Source of the DNA: Sanderia malayensis
Taxonomy: Eukaryota > Cnidaria > Scyphozoa > Semaeostomeae > Pelagiidae
Assembly (NCBI GenBank): GCA_013076295.1
Contig: RQOL01000673.1
Coordinates: 82,437 to 146,436 of the forward strand
Length of the DNA stretch: 64,000 nucleotides
Reading direction: 5' to 3'
The notes below the pieces were generated by a model, which had not been told where the DNA came from, did not search any database, and worked only from the letters and a program-made list of their open reading frames with translations. A program made the position numbers and the translations under genes. Shown piece by piece: positions 48,101 through 59,859 of this stretch (its first letter is position 1; the number at the start of each line of letters is the position of its first letter).

Positions 48101-49101
48101 GGAGCAAATATTAGTGTGCATCAGGCTAAATGATGGGGAATTATTTGGATTTAATTTGTTGCATAACTTATGGAATTCATGAGTAGTATAGTATTTGAAG
48201 TCAGAGTGGAAATTTAGATTATGATTAATACCATTATTGATGTTCAGGTTAATCCACTACATTTTAGATGAATCCATCTGCAACAAATGTCACAATGAAT
48301 AGAATTTTGAGTTTCATTAATAATCTCATTGCATTTTGGACAGATCAATTCATCATTCATATTAACTTATGAGGATTATTGTATCTAATTTTATCTGAAA
48401 GTGTTGAAATTGTCATATATTGAAGGGCACGTACGGCACGATAATAATAAAAATATAATATGATAAATACCATGTATGGCTCAAAGTATTTTCTGTTCGA
48501 TTTCTTTGACATCATTGATTTTAACAAGATTTGTATCCTTGCTCTTCCTCGCGAAAATCATCCCATTCCTGGTCCAGGCAAATTGCCAGTTCTTTTCTTT
48601 CTTCCTTTCTCTGACAAAGTGAAACAGCTCTTTATTCCTTTTCGTTAGTGATTCATTGATATAAATCTTCACCGACTCTGGCTTATCTATATCCAGTTGT
48701 TGAGCAGTGATATTTTTCAATTCCCTTCTATTCTTTACAAATTGATCCCTCATTTTTCGACTTTTGTACTTGCAAATTATCGGTGCATCGTTTTTTGCAC
48801 TGATTCGGTGGCAAGCTTCAATTTCCGGGTTGTTGCATTCTGCACCAATGAGTTTACCAATTTTCGAGACCAAAGATGTCTTTTTTCAAGTTTGGTGATC
48901 GGTTTCAATCTTCGTGTCAGCTTTCAGTAGGTTGTTAACCATTTGTTTATGATGTTCGAACTGTTGATTTATAAAATCCATTGGTTTCTCAAACTTTTAC
49001 CAGTGTTTTTCGACTTTCTTAGAGTCTTCTTTTTGTTGAATTTGCATGGAACTCATTAACTTGAATAGGTCGTCCAATTGTTGATCAGTTGTTTTAGCCA
49101 T
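45127..49101 (-). pseudogene. LINE B (CR1/L2-like), more complete copy 2
   Basis: ORF1 starts at 49101, and 122 bp in its middle are missing (after 48873). The first half of the PHD finger (CPKC to WIHLKC) is at about 48360-48246. Its second half is deleted, and the frame jumps to FHSDFKYYTTHEF. The endonuclease domain absent from copy 1 is present: MHTNICSLNKN, IALSETWI (48121-47903), FIVGDFNINLFN (47746-47429) and 47465-47091. Reverse transcriptase follows: 46949-46482 (NLFNQYFTSVGRKV, CGNYRPI), 46086-45526 (LHLCLFADDMSLLFADKN, YLGIIMHEKLNW) and the thumb region 45501-45127. Frameshifts throughout. Confidence 0.85.
45992..46108. mobile_element. A-rich retroposed tail with 17-bp target duplication, copy 2
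   Basis: Same insertion as 18327-18436, flanked by ATGATATATCATTAATG at 45975-45991 and 46109-46125. The A-rich part is a few bases longer. Confidence 0.6.
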
Positions 49102-50364
49102 TTTGATTTAGAGATTTTTGGTGTATAGAATTATTCGAGCCTGATTTTGTAAATATATTAAATCATTTTGATTATGTGCAAGTAGCGTAAAAATTAAATA
49201 AAAATAAGTATGCTTTAACCTTCGTTTTGTGTTCACTTTAGGAGCGTTTCAAAAACCCGTCTGCACATCAATTGACAATGTGCGTCTAATTTCTGTGTCA
49301 CAGTCTCCATTCAGAAAGACAAAGGCCAAAATCTGATCTTGTGAATGTGCTAGGCCATGTGCTTAACCTCTAATACACTGTTCCAACTCCAAACTAATGA
49401 AGATCTGAAAAATCTGGCTTATCAGTATGTCCTAACCTTTACTAACTTTCTATTAGCCTGTGATTTATTCTGATTCTACTTATACTGTTACAAAACATAG
49501 TGTCATTATTGGCTTTATGAGCTATAGGTACTAACCTAACAGGTAAAAATTCCTGAGCTCTACCAAGTTGATTGAATGGAAATTGTAGCTTGGAAACTTC
49601 GCAAGGCTTAGGTAGTGCACGCTGGCTCTTTCTATTTTCAAAAATATTTACAATCTTGGATCTAAACTTTATGTCTAATTCTGAAACTAAGGCTATTTTC
49701 TCTGCTACTGAAAGGTCGGGATTACCCAACACATTCACAAGATGATCACTTTCCTTCCCCATTGCGGAGATCAACATAAAATGTTGTTGAGGTGGAGGCA
49801 AAACACAACAACAACCTGAGCAAACTTGTCAATCCAAATGGCTGCAAGCCAATCAATGTTCTGATCGGCTCTGATTGGCTTGCTATGGTCAAAACATGCC
49901 CTGATTGGCTTGCTATAGTCAAGAGGAGCTACAACCGATTCCCAAAGGCACGCCACCATCACATGATTGGTTTGCTACACTCAAAAGAATTTTTTCAGTC
50001 ATTAGACAGATTTTAAGGCTCAGGGACCAAATTAGTGTTGCCGCAATAATTCATGATAGGCCCTTTGCTAAGGACCCTGGCCTTTGAGCGCAAAAAGACT
50101 AAAGAAATTGGCACACCGGCGTTGTGAATAGTACCTAAAGGCTTGTGAAGAATTTCGCATATAGTAGTCTTACATTTTACGAGAAATGCCCGCAGGAAGA
50201 TTTCAATAAGGATAAAATATTTTTAATTTTGTTCTATATTCAATCTTTGGTTTATATTCAATCTTTGGTTTGCTACTGTTTTAGATCAAATTGCATTTAA
50301 ATTTCTTATCTCAATGGGATCTCGTCACAGATTTGACTGTAGCTTGAGCTACAGTCAATACAGT
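49102..50364. other. LINE B 5' region and hAT interior
   Basis: No recognised gene. A 119-codon minus frame (49442-49801) matches that at 20878-21237. Confidence 0.35.
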
Positions 50365-50931
50365 CTGGATCCGCCCCTGATCGTCTTTCTAGTGCTTATG
50401 AGTGAAGCTGAATGGTTACCATTGTCTTCCTGTTCTTCATTGAAACTCTCTTCCTCTGGCTGATTTGCTGCTCCATTGCATGGCAGTACAACAGTATCTT
50501 AACAGTATCTTAACAGAAACATGCCTAACTGGGAAATACCATTTGAAGAAAATTTAATTACACTAGCAATTTTTTAATCTCAAGTATATGTACATGTCAG
50601 ACTGTGTTAGAGAAAGTTATTCTGGTCTCGAGGTAGCTCCTAGAGTTCCTAAACTATTCTTTTATTTAACATGCAAAGACTATGCACACTACAACGTTTA
50701 CGGAATTAATTAGTGGTTAAAATTAAGAAAGTTTTGCTGCCAAGCTTTGAGCCATCGCCTTTTGTTTTGTGTAGAAACCTTTTCAATAGACCCCTTTCAC
50801 ATTTACGTCACACCATAAGTCACAAACGTGAAAACGAGGCAACCAATGTAATGTCATTTCTTCTCGAATACTTCTCTACTGCGGACCTGTGCTATAATTG
50901 CGATTAAAGTACTTTAAATTTAAAAAAATAA

Positions 50932-51995
50932 GTGAAAATGAGTAGCGAAGACCTATCTGAAATAGCTAAAGATATACCAAAGACAAAAAAAAGATCTTGG
51001 GGACGTCAATGTGCAGCTATTGGATGTTGTAGCTATTTTTATAATGGTGATGGATCACGCACGGGCCTACATTGTGTTAACTTTCCAAAGTCGAATCCAG
51101 AGAAACGTCGCTGGTGCACTTTAATGAAACGGGTAGATGGCATGGATAGTTTCAGAGTCAACAACGCAACCTGCCTTTGTGAAAAACATTTTACACCAGC
51201 TGACATAAAGCGAAACCCATACCATTGGCGTCTTGTTCCTGCTGCTGAACCTTTCTTAAATTTACCAGCTACTGATATCGTCACTTCAACAACCTCCAAA
51301 AGCAAAGCGCGGAAGCCTCCAACACCTTGTCATGAAATATTGCAGCCAACCTTGTCCATAGACGTTACTGAAAAATCCTCAAGTTTTAGCAATAAAACTG
51401 ATCTTGATCTTGGCCATACTTTTGAAGAAGAATCTTCAACTTTCACTATTTCCACCAAACTGATTTTTCTTTCATCAACTCCCCCACCTATCTGCCAATT
51501 GATTCTGACAAGATGAAAAATGATGTCATGCGCTCTTTTACCAAGAATCTCAAATCACAAAATGCAGACCTATCAGCCAAGATTGCCTCATCAGAAACCC
51601 AAATGGGACAGCTGGAGTCACAGTTAGCAAAAGTCAGATCATCTCTTTTTTCTATTGAAAAGTTGAAGTCTGATAATTCAGCACCAAAGTTCTACAATGG
51701 TTTCCCTAACTTTTCAACATGGCTGGCAACATTCGAATATTTCGAGCCTAAAGTCCAACAAATGCGATATTGGCATGGCAACAAGTTTTTTCATAGTTCT
51801 GATCCTCATCAAAGCAAGTCCTCTCATGCTCCTAAGCGTTCACTCACTCACTTTGAAGAGTTTATTCTTGTTCTGATGAGACTGAAAATTGGTTTGTTTA
51901 TTGATGATTTGGCTAACCGATTTGGCATTTCTTCTGGTCATGTGTCAAAGATTTTTTCAACTTGGATTTGTTTTCTTTATCATTTATCTCACTAA
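50932..51995 (+). pseudogene. THAP transposase N-terminal half, copy 2
   Basis: The THAP frame is longer here (50932-51516) because two codons read Ser-Ser where copy 1 has a stop. It overlaps the next frame (51513-51995) by four bases after the shared C5 frameshift. The helix-turn-helix segment ends at FSTWICFLYHLSH. The DDE domain is missing as in copy 1. Confidence 0.8.
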
Positions 51996-52195
51996 AACGT
52001 ACATACTAAAAGCAGGGACTGACCCAAAACGAGCCAAATCATAAAATATGTCAAGTAGAACATGCATGATTGACAGTAGTTCATATGATTGACATTAGCT
52101 TGATTAGTTACCTAACCCCAATTATATTTTATCGCTCTTATCATAATGTCTCACACTTTTTTAGTATTAAGAAAACACTGTTCGAAAAATTGTAG

Positions 52196-52623
52196 TTGGA
52201 GCAAAGACAACTGAGGCGTAGCTTCAGGAAGACTTACAACGAGGCATCAAGTCTATTCAAAAAGGATCGTCTATTGAATGAGGAAATAACCTTCCTCAAG
52301 ACAGCCGCTGCAGCCTTACAAGAGCAATTGAAGGAGTGCCAGAATGTAGACAAAGAAATACGTATCATCGCCCTAGATGAAATCAAAGATGCAGATGAAT
52401 TGGACGCATTCTTTGATGAAGTCACCAAGGGAAAAAAATACAACTGAGGTAAGATAAGTAAGCTTGCATTTTGTATCTCGAAATTTGAAAAGAAAAATGC
52501 TTCAACCCTCGTTTCTCAATCTGCAATGTCATCATCTACATTAACGTTAAGGTTGAAGCTACCCGATTTGTAACTGCCCACATTTGACGGAAAAATCACA
52601 GCAGATTAGCTCAATTTTAGGAT
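52196..52623 (+). pseudogene. Gag-like retroelement fragment, copy 2
   Basis: Equivalent of 23634-24060 with few substitutions. The coiled-coil frame 52196-52447 is intact. Confidence 0.4.
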
Positions 52624-53085
52624 GGACCAAACAGGAAAATTTTTTAAAAGTGGGTCAAAAATTTCTGAAGTGGCAAAATCACAACAATGCCACGATGCCC
52701 CTGGTGCCAACATATTTACTTGTTGAAAAAATTAAAAGAGCTCTTATTGAGCTTTCATCTAGATTTGAAGAAATTCAGTTTTATTCCATCACATTTTCCA
52801 CAAACGAACAACATTCTTGCTCTTTTGTTTATTGGGGAAAGATTTTAAATCCAGCGAAATAATAATATTTAGCCCTTTGGACATTGCTTCAAGTAAATTT
52901 TGGATTCTTACACTTGTAGCTTTGGAACACCACCCCTGGAAACACTTATGTTTACTTTCCTGCGTTGCTCAGTAAATTTTTCCCTTGTAATGACATATGT
53001 AATTAGAACTTAAATTATGAAAATTGAGACCTATTGTGAATTTTTTCTAGACAAGTTTTCCTGTTATTTATTGGTTCCACAGAAT

Positions 53086-53123
53086 GGTAATATGTGGCTT
53101 GAGCAGGCAAGCCACATATTACC
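53086..53123. repeat. Perfect 16-bp stem-loop, copy 2
   Basis: Same as 24524-24561, both arms conserved. Confidence 0.65.
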
Positions 53124-53295
53124 GTGATCCTACCACAAAGCCTACCACATATCAAACCAACCTCTGCCCTTGGTAAAAATTAAAATTAAGAATATTAAAT
53201 TACCAAAAAATATAAAAGATGTAAATTTCTAAAGATGTAATACAAAACCTCACAGTTATTTTAATTGTTATGTATACCACACGGAAATTAGTTGT

Positions 53296-54918
53296 CTAGC
53301 GTTGAGTCTGTGGGGAGCTACTACTGGAATTAAAGTGAGGCATTTGGCTTGAGTCCTGTTCTAGTGAAGACCTATATGGTGATTGAACCCTTGAATAGTT
53401 TGCCAAGTGTAAATATGGTTGTTGTGGATAATGGGCAAACATGTTACTTGGTGTTGCAGCCTTGTACTTGGTCTCACAAACTAATCTTTGAATATCCATT
53501 CTCAACAAATCTTTACTCTCTCCCTCTTATATGGTCTGAAACATCTTCGCAATCATTTCACCAAAAAGCTGATCTGCTGAATTTGGAGCCCTCACCTCCA
53601 CTGGCTATGGTCTTTCTTTGGGCCTATTTAGTACACTGATTGCTGATTAAAACATTTCACCTATTGGTGTCAATCGTTTTGGCAGATTTTGCAGAGGGCC
53701 TGTTGTCTGTTTGGTAAGCACAGTAATCCTCATCAGCTCTTGGTCTTGTTGTGCCAATGTTTGAAGTGGTAGCACGGGGAGTGACATTGTCAGACAAAAA
53801 TGACAAGGCATCATAATACTGCTATTTACTTCTGTAGATGTCAGCAGCCCCTGCACCACTTACTTTAGATTGCTCACATTTATTTTTCGCTGCTACATAA
53901 TAGGACCTTAGGGCATTGACCTTTCGTTGCATTTCTTCCAATGAAGGAAGGAGAATCACTCCAAATTCGGACAAATCAGCAACAATTTTGCCGGTGGCTG
54001 ATTTTCCCATAGCTCTATTAATTTATCAACGACATCATCTTTCCACTCAAACTTATTTTCTTTCACTTTCTTGGCTTTTCTAGCCAAAGGCTTTATTTAC
54101 TGGAGGCAGTGCTTGTCTGCTCACTATTTGAAATGATTGATCTTCATCTTCATATGCATTATACTCTTCACTGCTACAAATAAAAACATCAAATTAAATC
54201 AAATTACATAGGAATTAAATGCTTACACAACCAGAACATGAGAGCAGTTGCAGTGCAGCAGGCCAAGCTACCAATGGCACCCTGGTTACAAGTGTAGTTG
54301 TGTCGAAGGAAGAACCAGGTGCAGCCAACCTGCATATGGTGTCAGATTTAATTTGGGTAGCTTAGCCTAGATTAAGGTAGGCCAATGAAGGATGAAGTCA
54401 GAGATTTACTGCATTAGACATAGATTACAGTATGCAATCATATAGTCTAGTACCTATAGACCTACTGTTTCACTGTAACTTAGGCCACAATGAGCAAACT
54501 TGCTTGGCACCGTTATAAGAAAAAATATTAATTTATTGCACAATTATTTTCAGAAATTCACATCGCTTAAACAGTTGGCTACCTACCATAATGGTGGGCC
54601 AAAACCAAAGGCCTAGCTAGACCTGTAGGTCAGGTAAATGTAAAATAAGTCTGAGCAAACAGAAACAAATTCAAAATATAACTCTTACTTTTGCACTGAG
54701 TATGCTGCCTGTGATATTTCTTGTTCTGGTATTTCGAAATCAGCACAACCAGCAGGAATTTCCATTGTAAAATTTGTGAACTTTGACTGCCTTCCACTGC
54801 GTTCTTTTCTTTTTGCAATGTGAAGTAAATCAAGAAAAGCTCCAGAAAAGTGCGTCATAAAATGGTGCCCAGGAAAATTGTCGGTCTCTTTGAAAAACTT
54901 GAAGGAAGGACTCAGCAA
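53296..54918 (-). pseudogene. Spliced MADF-domain gene remnant, copy 2
   Basis: Exon 54918-54689 and donor, then acceptor before 54173, as in copy 1. A 62-bp deletion near 53993 removes the LYD to RRHCI part of the MADF domain and shifts the frame. The C-terminal block LLRMDIQRLVCETKY is kept (53508-53296). Confidence 0.65.
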
Positions 54919-55118
54919 TTTGACCAGCGATCAAATTGAAATCCCGCAAGAAGGATTAAAAATGTCGTCATTTTGGCTAACAGACTCATCATATGAAAAT
55001 GAATCCCTTCTTGATGAAAATGGAAAGCATCTAGTATTCCCAGGTATCACATCTGTCATTTTTTTCAATTCAAATCATTTCTGGGAAAACCAATGAATTT
55101 AAAAAATTCATTTTCCCA

Positions 55119-56559
55119 GGTCTAAGTCAGTGGCATTTTAGAAAGCATCAGGCATCTTATAGACGTTTTATTTGTGAGCTAATGATAGCGAAGGCAAAGT
55201 TAGCAGAAATCAAAAGGGTTGGCCATGACTTAGATGATGCAATTGTGAATGGTTTAAATGACTATGGCCACAAGCAAGTCATTTGTGGTGCATCCAACAT
55301 TTGCAAAATGCTGACTCAACACAGCTGGCCAAAATGGGTGCCAACAACATGGGTGGTTTGAGAAGCACAGGAGTGACATATTTGTAAAATGCCTCATATT
55401 GTCTGCAAGAGAGGAGCTAAATATCAGTGGCTGATTCTACAGCAACGGCTTGGAATCGAAGCACAGGCGATAAAAGTGACAATTATCCAATGGGGAGTAT
55501 AGTTGTCCAATGGGGAGAATGGGGATGTATTGTCTTTCAGGGTATCGTTTTCACCTGTTTTTTTCTATTGCAGGGTATCAAAACAAATAATTTTTCTAGA
55601 GCAGGACATAATTTCAGTAACATTAGGCCTTTGCACCTGTTGACTGCAAAGTTAACAGTTGCTTTCACTTTTGCAATTAAGTATTGACATTTGTTGATCT
55701 TGATTCTGAAGCATTTTTTTCTGATTTCTGATTTCAAATCCATATCGACAAGCTCCTGAAAAAGAAGATAAATGAAGTGTCACCAAGCAAAGATATCCAA
55801 GCTGTGAGTGAAACCCTAGCCAAATGGGTCCAAGAAAACTTCGTGGAAGAAGCACAGAAAGCTCTCTTTAGGCAAGGAAAGTATCAGTTGGCAATTGGGT
55901 ACAAGCACTTCTCTGTTGAACCTACTGTTTGGCTGCTATGGGGTCCCCAAAGAAGACTTCAACATTTTGAAGCTTTCCTCTACCATGTTCCGCCAAGCTA
56001 TGAGAAGTATCCGAAGCCTTTAAATGCTGGGCTAAAGAAGAAACCTTGCCAGAAAAGGAGAGCTGATCTTCCAGAGCCTGAAATGTTTCAAGACCTGGTG
56101 GCTGCTGAGCCAGTCAAAAACGTTGTGACCCCAGTCAAGCAAAGGAAGATTAATTCACAATCTTTGCAACGAGAAGTTGTAGCAAAAGTGCAACAGCCAG
56201 CCATAGATGTGTTCGATCCTTTCCGAGTGAACAACACCATGTATACTTTGGTCCACAGAAATAACAAATCCATGTTTCCCCTCAGTGTAAAACGTTGCGA
56301 GGAATGCAAGATTGCTTTTATAACAGCAGATGTAATTGCGGTGAAGCCAACTGCAGTTCGTGAATTAATAAACAACTATGGAAAGAGGCAAAAGCAAACA
56401 GGGAACATCTATTTGCACTACTTGAAGAAGTGTTTGAAAGTGCACAACCAGAAATTTGAATTTAATGCAGTAACAGTGCCAAGCCAGACGAAGAAACATC
56501 TGTCAGATGCTCAAATGGCCAAACTGCTTAGTGCCAGTTGTCTTTTTGAAGACATGTAA
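55119..56559 (+). pseudogene. Multicopy TE-type protein, C-terminal part, copy 2
   Basis: The last 260 codons (55777-56559) form one open frame: VQENFVEEAQKALFRQGKY, WLLWGPQRRLQHFEAFL, DPFRVNNTMYTLVHRN, then CEECKIAFITADVIAVKPT and KQTGNIYLHYLKKCLK. The CxxC here suggests a zinc site. Upstream, the stretch around 55260-55440 is broken as in copy 1. Confidence 0.6.
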
Positions 56560-56894
56560 CACTCTAGTTTTGTTGTGTATTGGGTTCTTAAAATTGATGT
56601 TAAGCAACACAGCACCACCAGCTGATAAATGAAATGGACATGTCATGTAGCTTTTTGATACAGATTTGTCTTCATCAAAAAATGTTAAGTTTAACCTTAA
56701 CCTTGCCCTTGTGCCAGCTCAATACGTTTCTTGTTTGGGTCTATCCGGTTCTTACTGACGAGGATTTACATTTATACATCAAAGGGAAAATCGCCTGTCT
56801 TTCTTGTTTGTTGCTCTTACATGGATCAGGAAAGAGAGCTATGACCAGAAAAATCCTGACTGAGTATGACAAAGGCAGTATAACATTTGCTGCT

Positions 56895-59859
56895 TCTAAT
56901 ATTACTATTCTGCGATGTCACGTGATGACGCACTTTCCCTGCCAAAAACAATAGATTCGACCCGAAACAATAGGTCGAACGCCCAAAAACAATGGGCCGA
57001 AACGGCGAATCGGTGATCAATAAGGCTTTTTTCAATGGGGGCGCACAAGGTTGAGACTTGCATGGAAAGGCTCCGTTTCTGGAGTAGGCAAAAGTTATCT
57101 ATTTTTGGAAGCCTATTTTAAAAGAATTTTTGAGTTATTCCATTGATTATCCTACTAATTGTGCTATCACCAAAAAACAACGGTTTACGCTGGCGAAACT
57201 TCCAAATTTGCGTCCCGAACTCCAATTTCGAAGGAAGCGTTCGCTCTTCACGTGGCGCGTTTCGCCTTTTGCTGCAATTTGATTGGCTCTTTCGTGGCTT
57301 CACGTGAAAGGTCACGCGTTTTTCGTTATCATGCAAATTAGCCCTCGGGTTGAACAGCAGGTACTTTTGGAGAAAACGCATGTTTTTGTTTTCAACACAA
57401 AGGATAACTGGGCGCCTTTCAAAGTGTTTTACGACCTGAATTATCTTTGTAAAGCCTTGCTAATTGTTTGAGAGACCTCTGGAAAATTACAGGAAAAAAT
57501 TGAGAACACAGATGATAGCTTTGTTTTGTTTTTTGAGTGAGATAGTTGTAGTTTAGGCAGTAGGCGACCGCCATTGTTGCTTCGGCATGCTTGCGACGCT
57601 TAGGCCTAATGTAAACAAGCCCAAAGTTTTAATAAACAAATTATGATAAGGGGTTATCAGGCAAGCGAAGCGAGCCAAACTGTTGCAAGAGCAGTAGGCA
57701 GAGGCATGAGCGAAGCGAATGCAGCGCAGGAAGTGCGCCCTCTCAGTCAATGTTTCTTGATAATAGATAGACAGGCGAGCGCAGCGAGCTAACCCATTGT
57801 ACTTGGGGTTGAAGGAGGCATGAGCGAAGCGAATGCAGTGCACGAAGTGCACCATATCAGTCAATGTTTCTTGATAATAGATAGACAGGCGAGCGCAGCG
57901 AGCTAACCCATTGTACGTGGGGTTGAAAGAGGCATGAGCAAAGCGAATGCAGCGCACGAAGTGCCCCCTATCAGTCAATGTTTCTTGATAATAGATAGAC
58001 AGGCGAGCGCAGCGAGCTAACCCATTGTACGTGGGGTTGAAAGAGGCATGAGCGAAGCGAATGCAGCGCACGAAGTGCGCCCTCTCAGTCAATGTTTCTT
58101 GATAATAGATAGACAGGCGAGCGCAGCGAGCTAACCCATTGTACTTGGGGTTGAAAGAGGCATGAGCGAAGCGAATGCAGCGCACGAAGTGCGCCCTATC
58201 AGTCAATGTTTCTTGATAATAGATAGACAGGCGAGCGCAGCGAGCTAACCCATTGTACGTGGGGTTGAAAGAGGCATGAGCGAAGCGAATGCAGCGCACG
58301 AAGTGCGCCCTATCAGTCAATGTTTCTTGATAATAGATAGACAGGCGAGCGCAGCGAGCTAACCCATTGTACGTGGGGTTGAAAGAGGCATGAGCGAAGC
58401 GAATGCAGCGCACTAAGTGCGCCCTATCAGTCAATGTTTCTTGATAATAGATAGACAGGCGAGCGCAGCGAGCTAACCCATTGTACGTGGGGTTGAAAGA
58501 GGCATGAGCGAAGCGAATGCAGCGCACGAAGTGCGCCCTCTCAGTCAATGTTTCTTGATAATAGATAGACAGGCGAGCGCAGCGAGCTAACCCATTGTAC
58601 TTGGGGTTGAAAGAGGCATGAGCGAAGCGAATGCAGCGCACGAAGTGCGCCCTATCAGTCAATGTTTCTTGATAATAGATAGACAGGCGAGCGCAGCGAG
58701 CTAACCCATTGTACGTGGGGTTGAAAGAGGCATGAGCGAAGCGAATGCAGCGCACGAAGTGCGCCCTATCAGTCAATGTTTCTTGATAATAGATAGACAG
58801 GCGAGCGCAGCGAGCTAACCCATTGTACGTGGGGTTGAAAGAGGCATGAGCGAAGCGAATGCAGCGCACTAAGTGCGCCCTATCAGTCAATGTTTCTTGA
58901 TAATAGATAGACAGGCGAGCGCAGCGAGCTAACCCATTGTACGTGGGGTTGAAAGAGGCATGAGCGAAGCGAATGCAGCGCAGGAAGTGCGCCCTCTCAG
59001 TCAATGTTTCTTGATAATAGATAGACAGGCGAGCGCAGCGAGCTAACCCATTGTACTTGGGGTTGAAGGAGGCATGAGCGAAGCGAATGCAGCGCACGAA
59101 GTGCACCATATCAGTCAATGTTTCTTGATAAAAGATAGACAGGCGAGCGCAGCGAGCTAACCCATTGTACGTGGGGTTGAAAGAGGCATGAGCAAAGCGA
59201 ATGCAGCGCACGAAGTGCCCCCTACCAGTCAATGTTTCTTGATAATAGATAGACAGGCGAGCGCAGCGAGCTAACTCATTGTACGTGGGGTTGAAAGAGG
59301 CATGAGCGAAGCGAATGCAGCGCACGAAGTGCGCCCTCTCAGTCAATGTTTCTTGATAATAGATAGACAGGCGAGCGCAGCGAGCTAACCCATTGTACTT
59401 GGGGTTGAAAGAGGCATGAGCGAAGCGAATGCAGCGCACGAAGTGCGCCCTCTCAGTCAATGTTTCTTGATAATAGATAGACAGGCGAGCGCAGCGAGCT
59501 AACCCATTGTACTTGGGGTTGAAGGAGGCATGAGCGAAGCGAATGCAGCGCACGAAGTGCACCATATCAGTCAATGTTTCTTGATAAAAGATAGACAGGC
59601 GAGCGCAGCGAGCTAACCCATTGTACGTGGGGTTGAAAGAGGCATGAGCAAAGCGAATGCAGCGCACGAAGTGCCCCCTACCAGTCAATGTTTCTTGATA
59701 ATAGATAGACAGGCGAGCGCAGCGAGCTAACCCATTGTACGTGGGGTTGAAAGAGGCATGAGCGAAGCGAATACAGCGCACGAAGTGCGCCAACCACATT
59801 AAGTTTTTTTTCACTTGCCCCCCTCCGGGAAGCGAGCGCACGCGAGCGCCCCCGGCTAG
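56895..59859 (+). mobile_element. Complete Helitron-like element with 114-bp minisatellite
   Basis: It starts TCTAATATTACTATTCTG and ends CCCCCGGCTAG. A CCGGG/CCCGG stem sits just inside the 3' end, as expected for the Helitron terminal hairpin. Between them lie a body of about 0.75 kb rich in CACGTG sites, then 18 minisatellite units. It encodes no transposase. This layout (Helitron ends, internal tandem repeat) recalls HINE/DINE-type non-autonomous elements. The 5' flanking base is T, not A. Confidence 0.7.
57650..59800. repeat. 114-bp minisatellite, 18 units with exact period
   Basis: The anchor GCGAGCGCAGCGAGCTAAC first occurs at 57775 and last at 59713, a distance of 17 x 114 bp with no length change. 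Units differ by point variants that recur in blocks of four. Each unit has three short hairpins with GNA loops: GCGAAGC, GCGCAGC and GCGCAC-GAA-GTGCGC. Because 114 is a multiple of three, the minus strand stays open for 762 codons (57553-59841), encoding RCIRFAHASFNP repeats. I regard this as a by-product, not a gene. Confidence 0.95.

Larger units (their letters stand above)
40999..50379 (-). mobile_element. hAT transposon with nested LINEs, copy 2
   Basis: Ends CAGGGGCGCATCCAG (40999-41013) and CTGGATCCGCCCCTG (50365-50379), the same arrangement as 13364-21815. The length difference is almost all from LINE B. Confidence 0.55.

Noticed and set aside
57650..59800. CRISPR array
   Set aside because: Units are contiguous 114-bp repeats without unique spacers, in a eukaryotic TE.
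57553..59841. A 762-residue repeat protein gene
   Set aside because: The frame follows from a period divisible by three in a DNA minisatellite inside a Helitron-like element. There is no start context, and the same repeat is non-coding elsewhere in the window.
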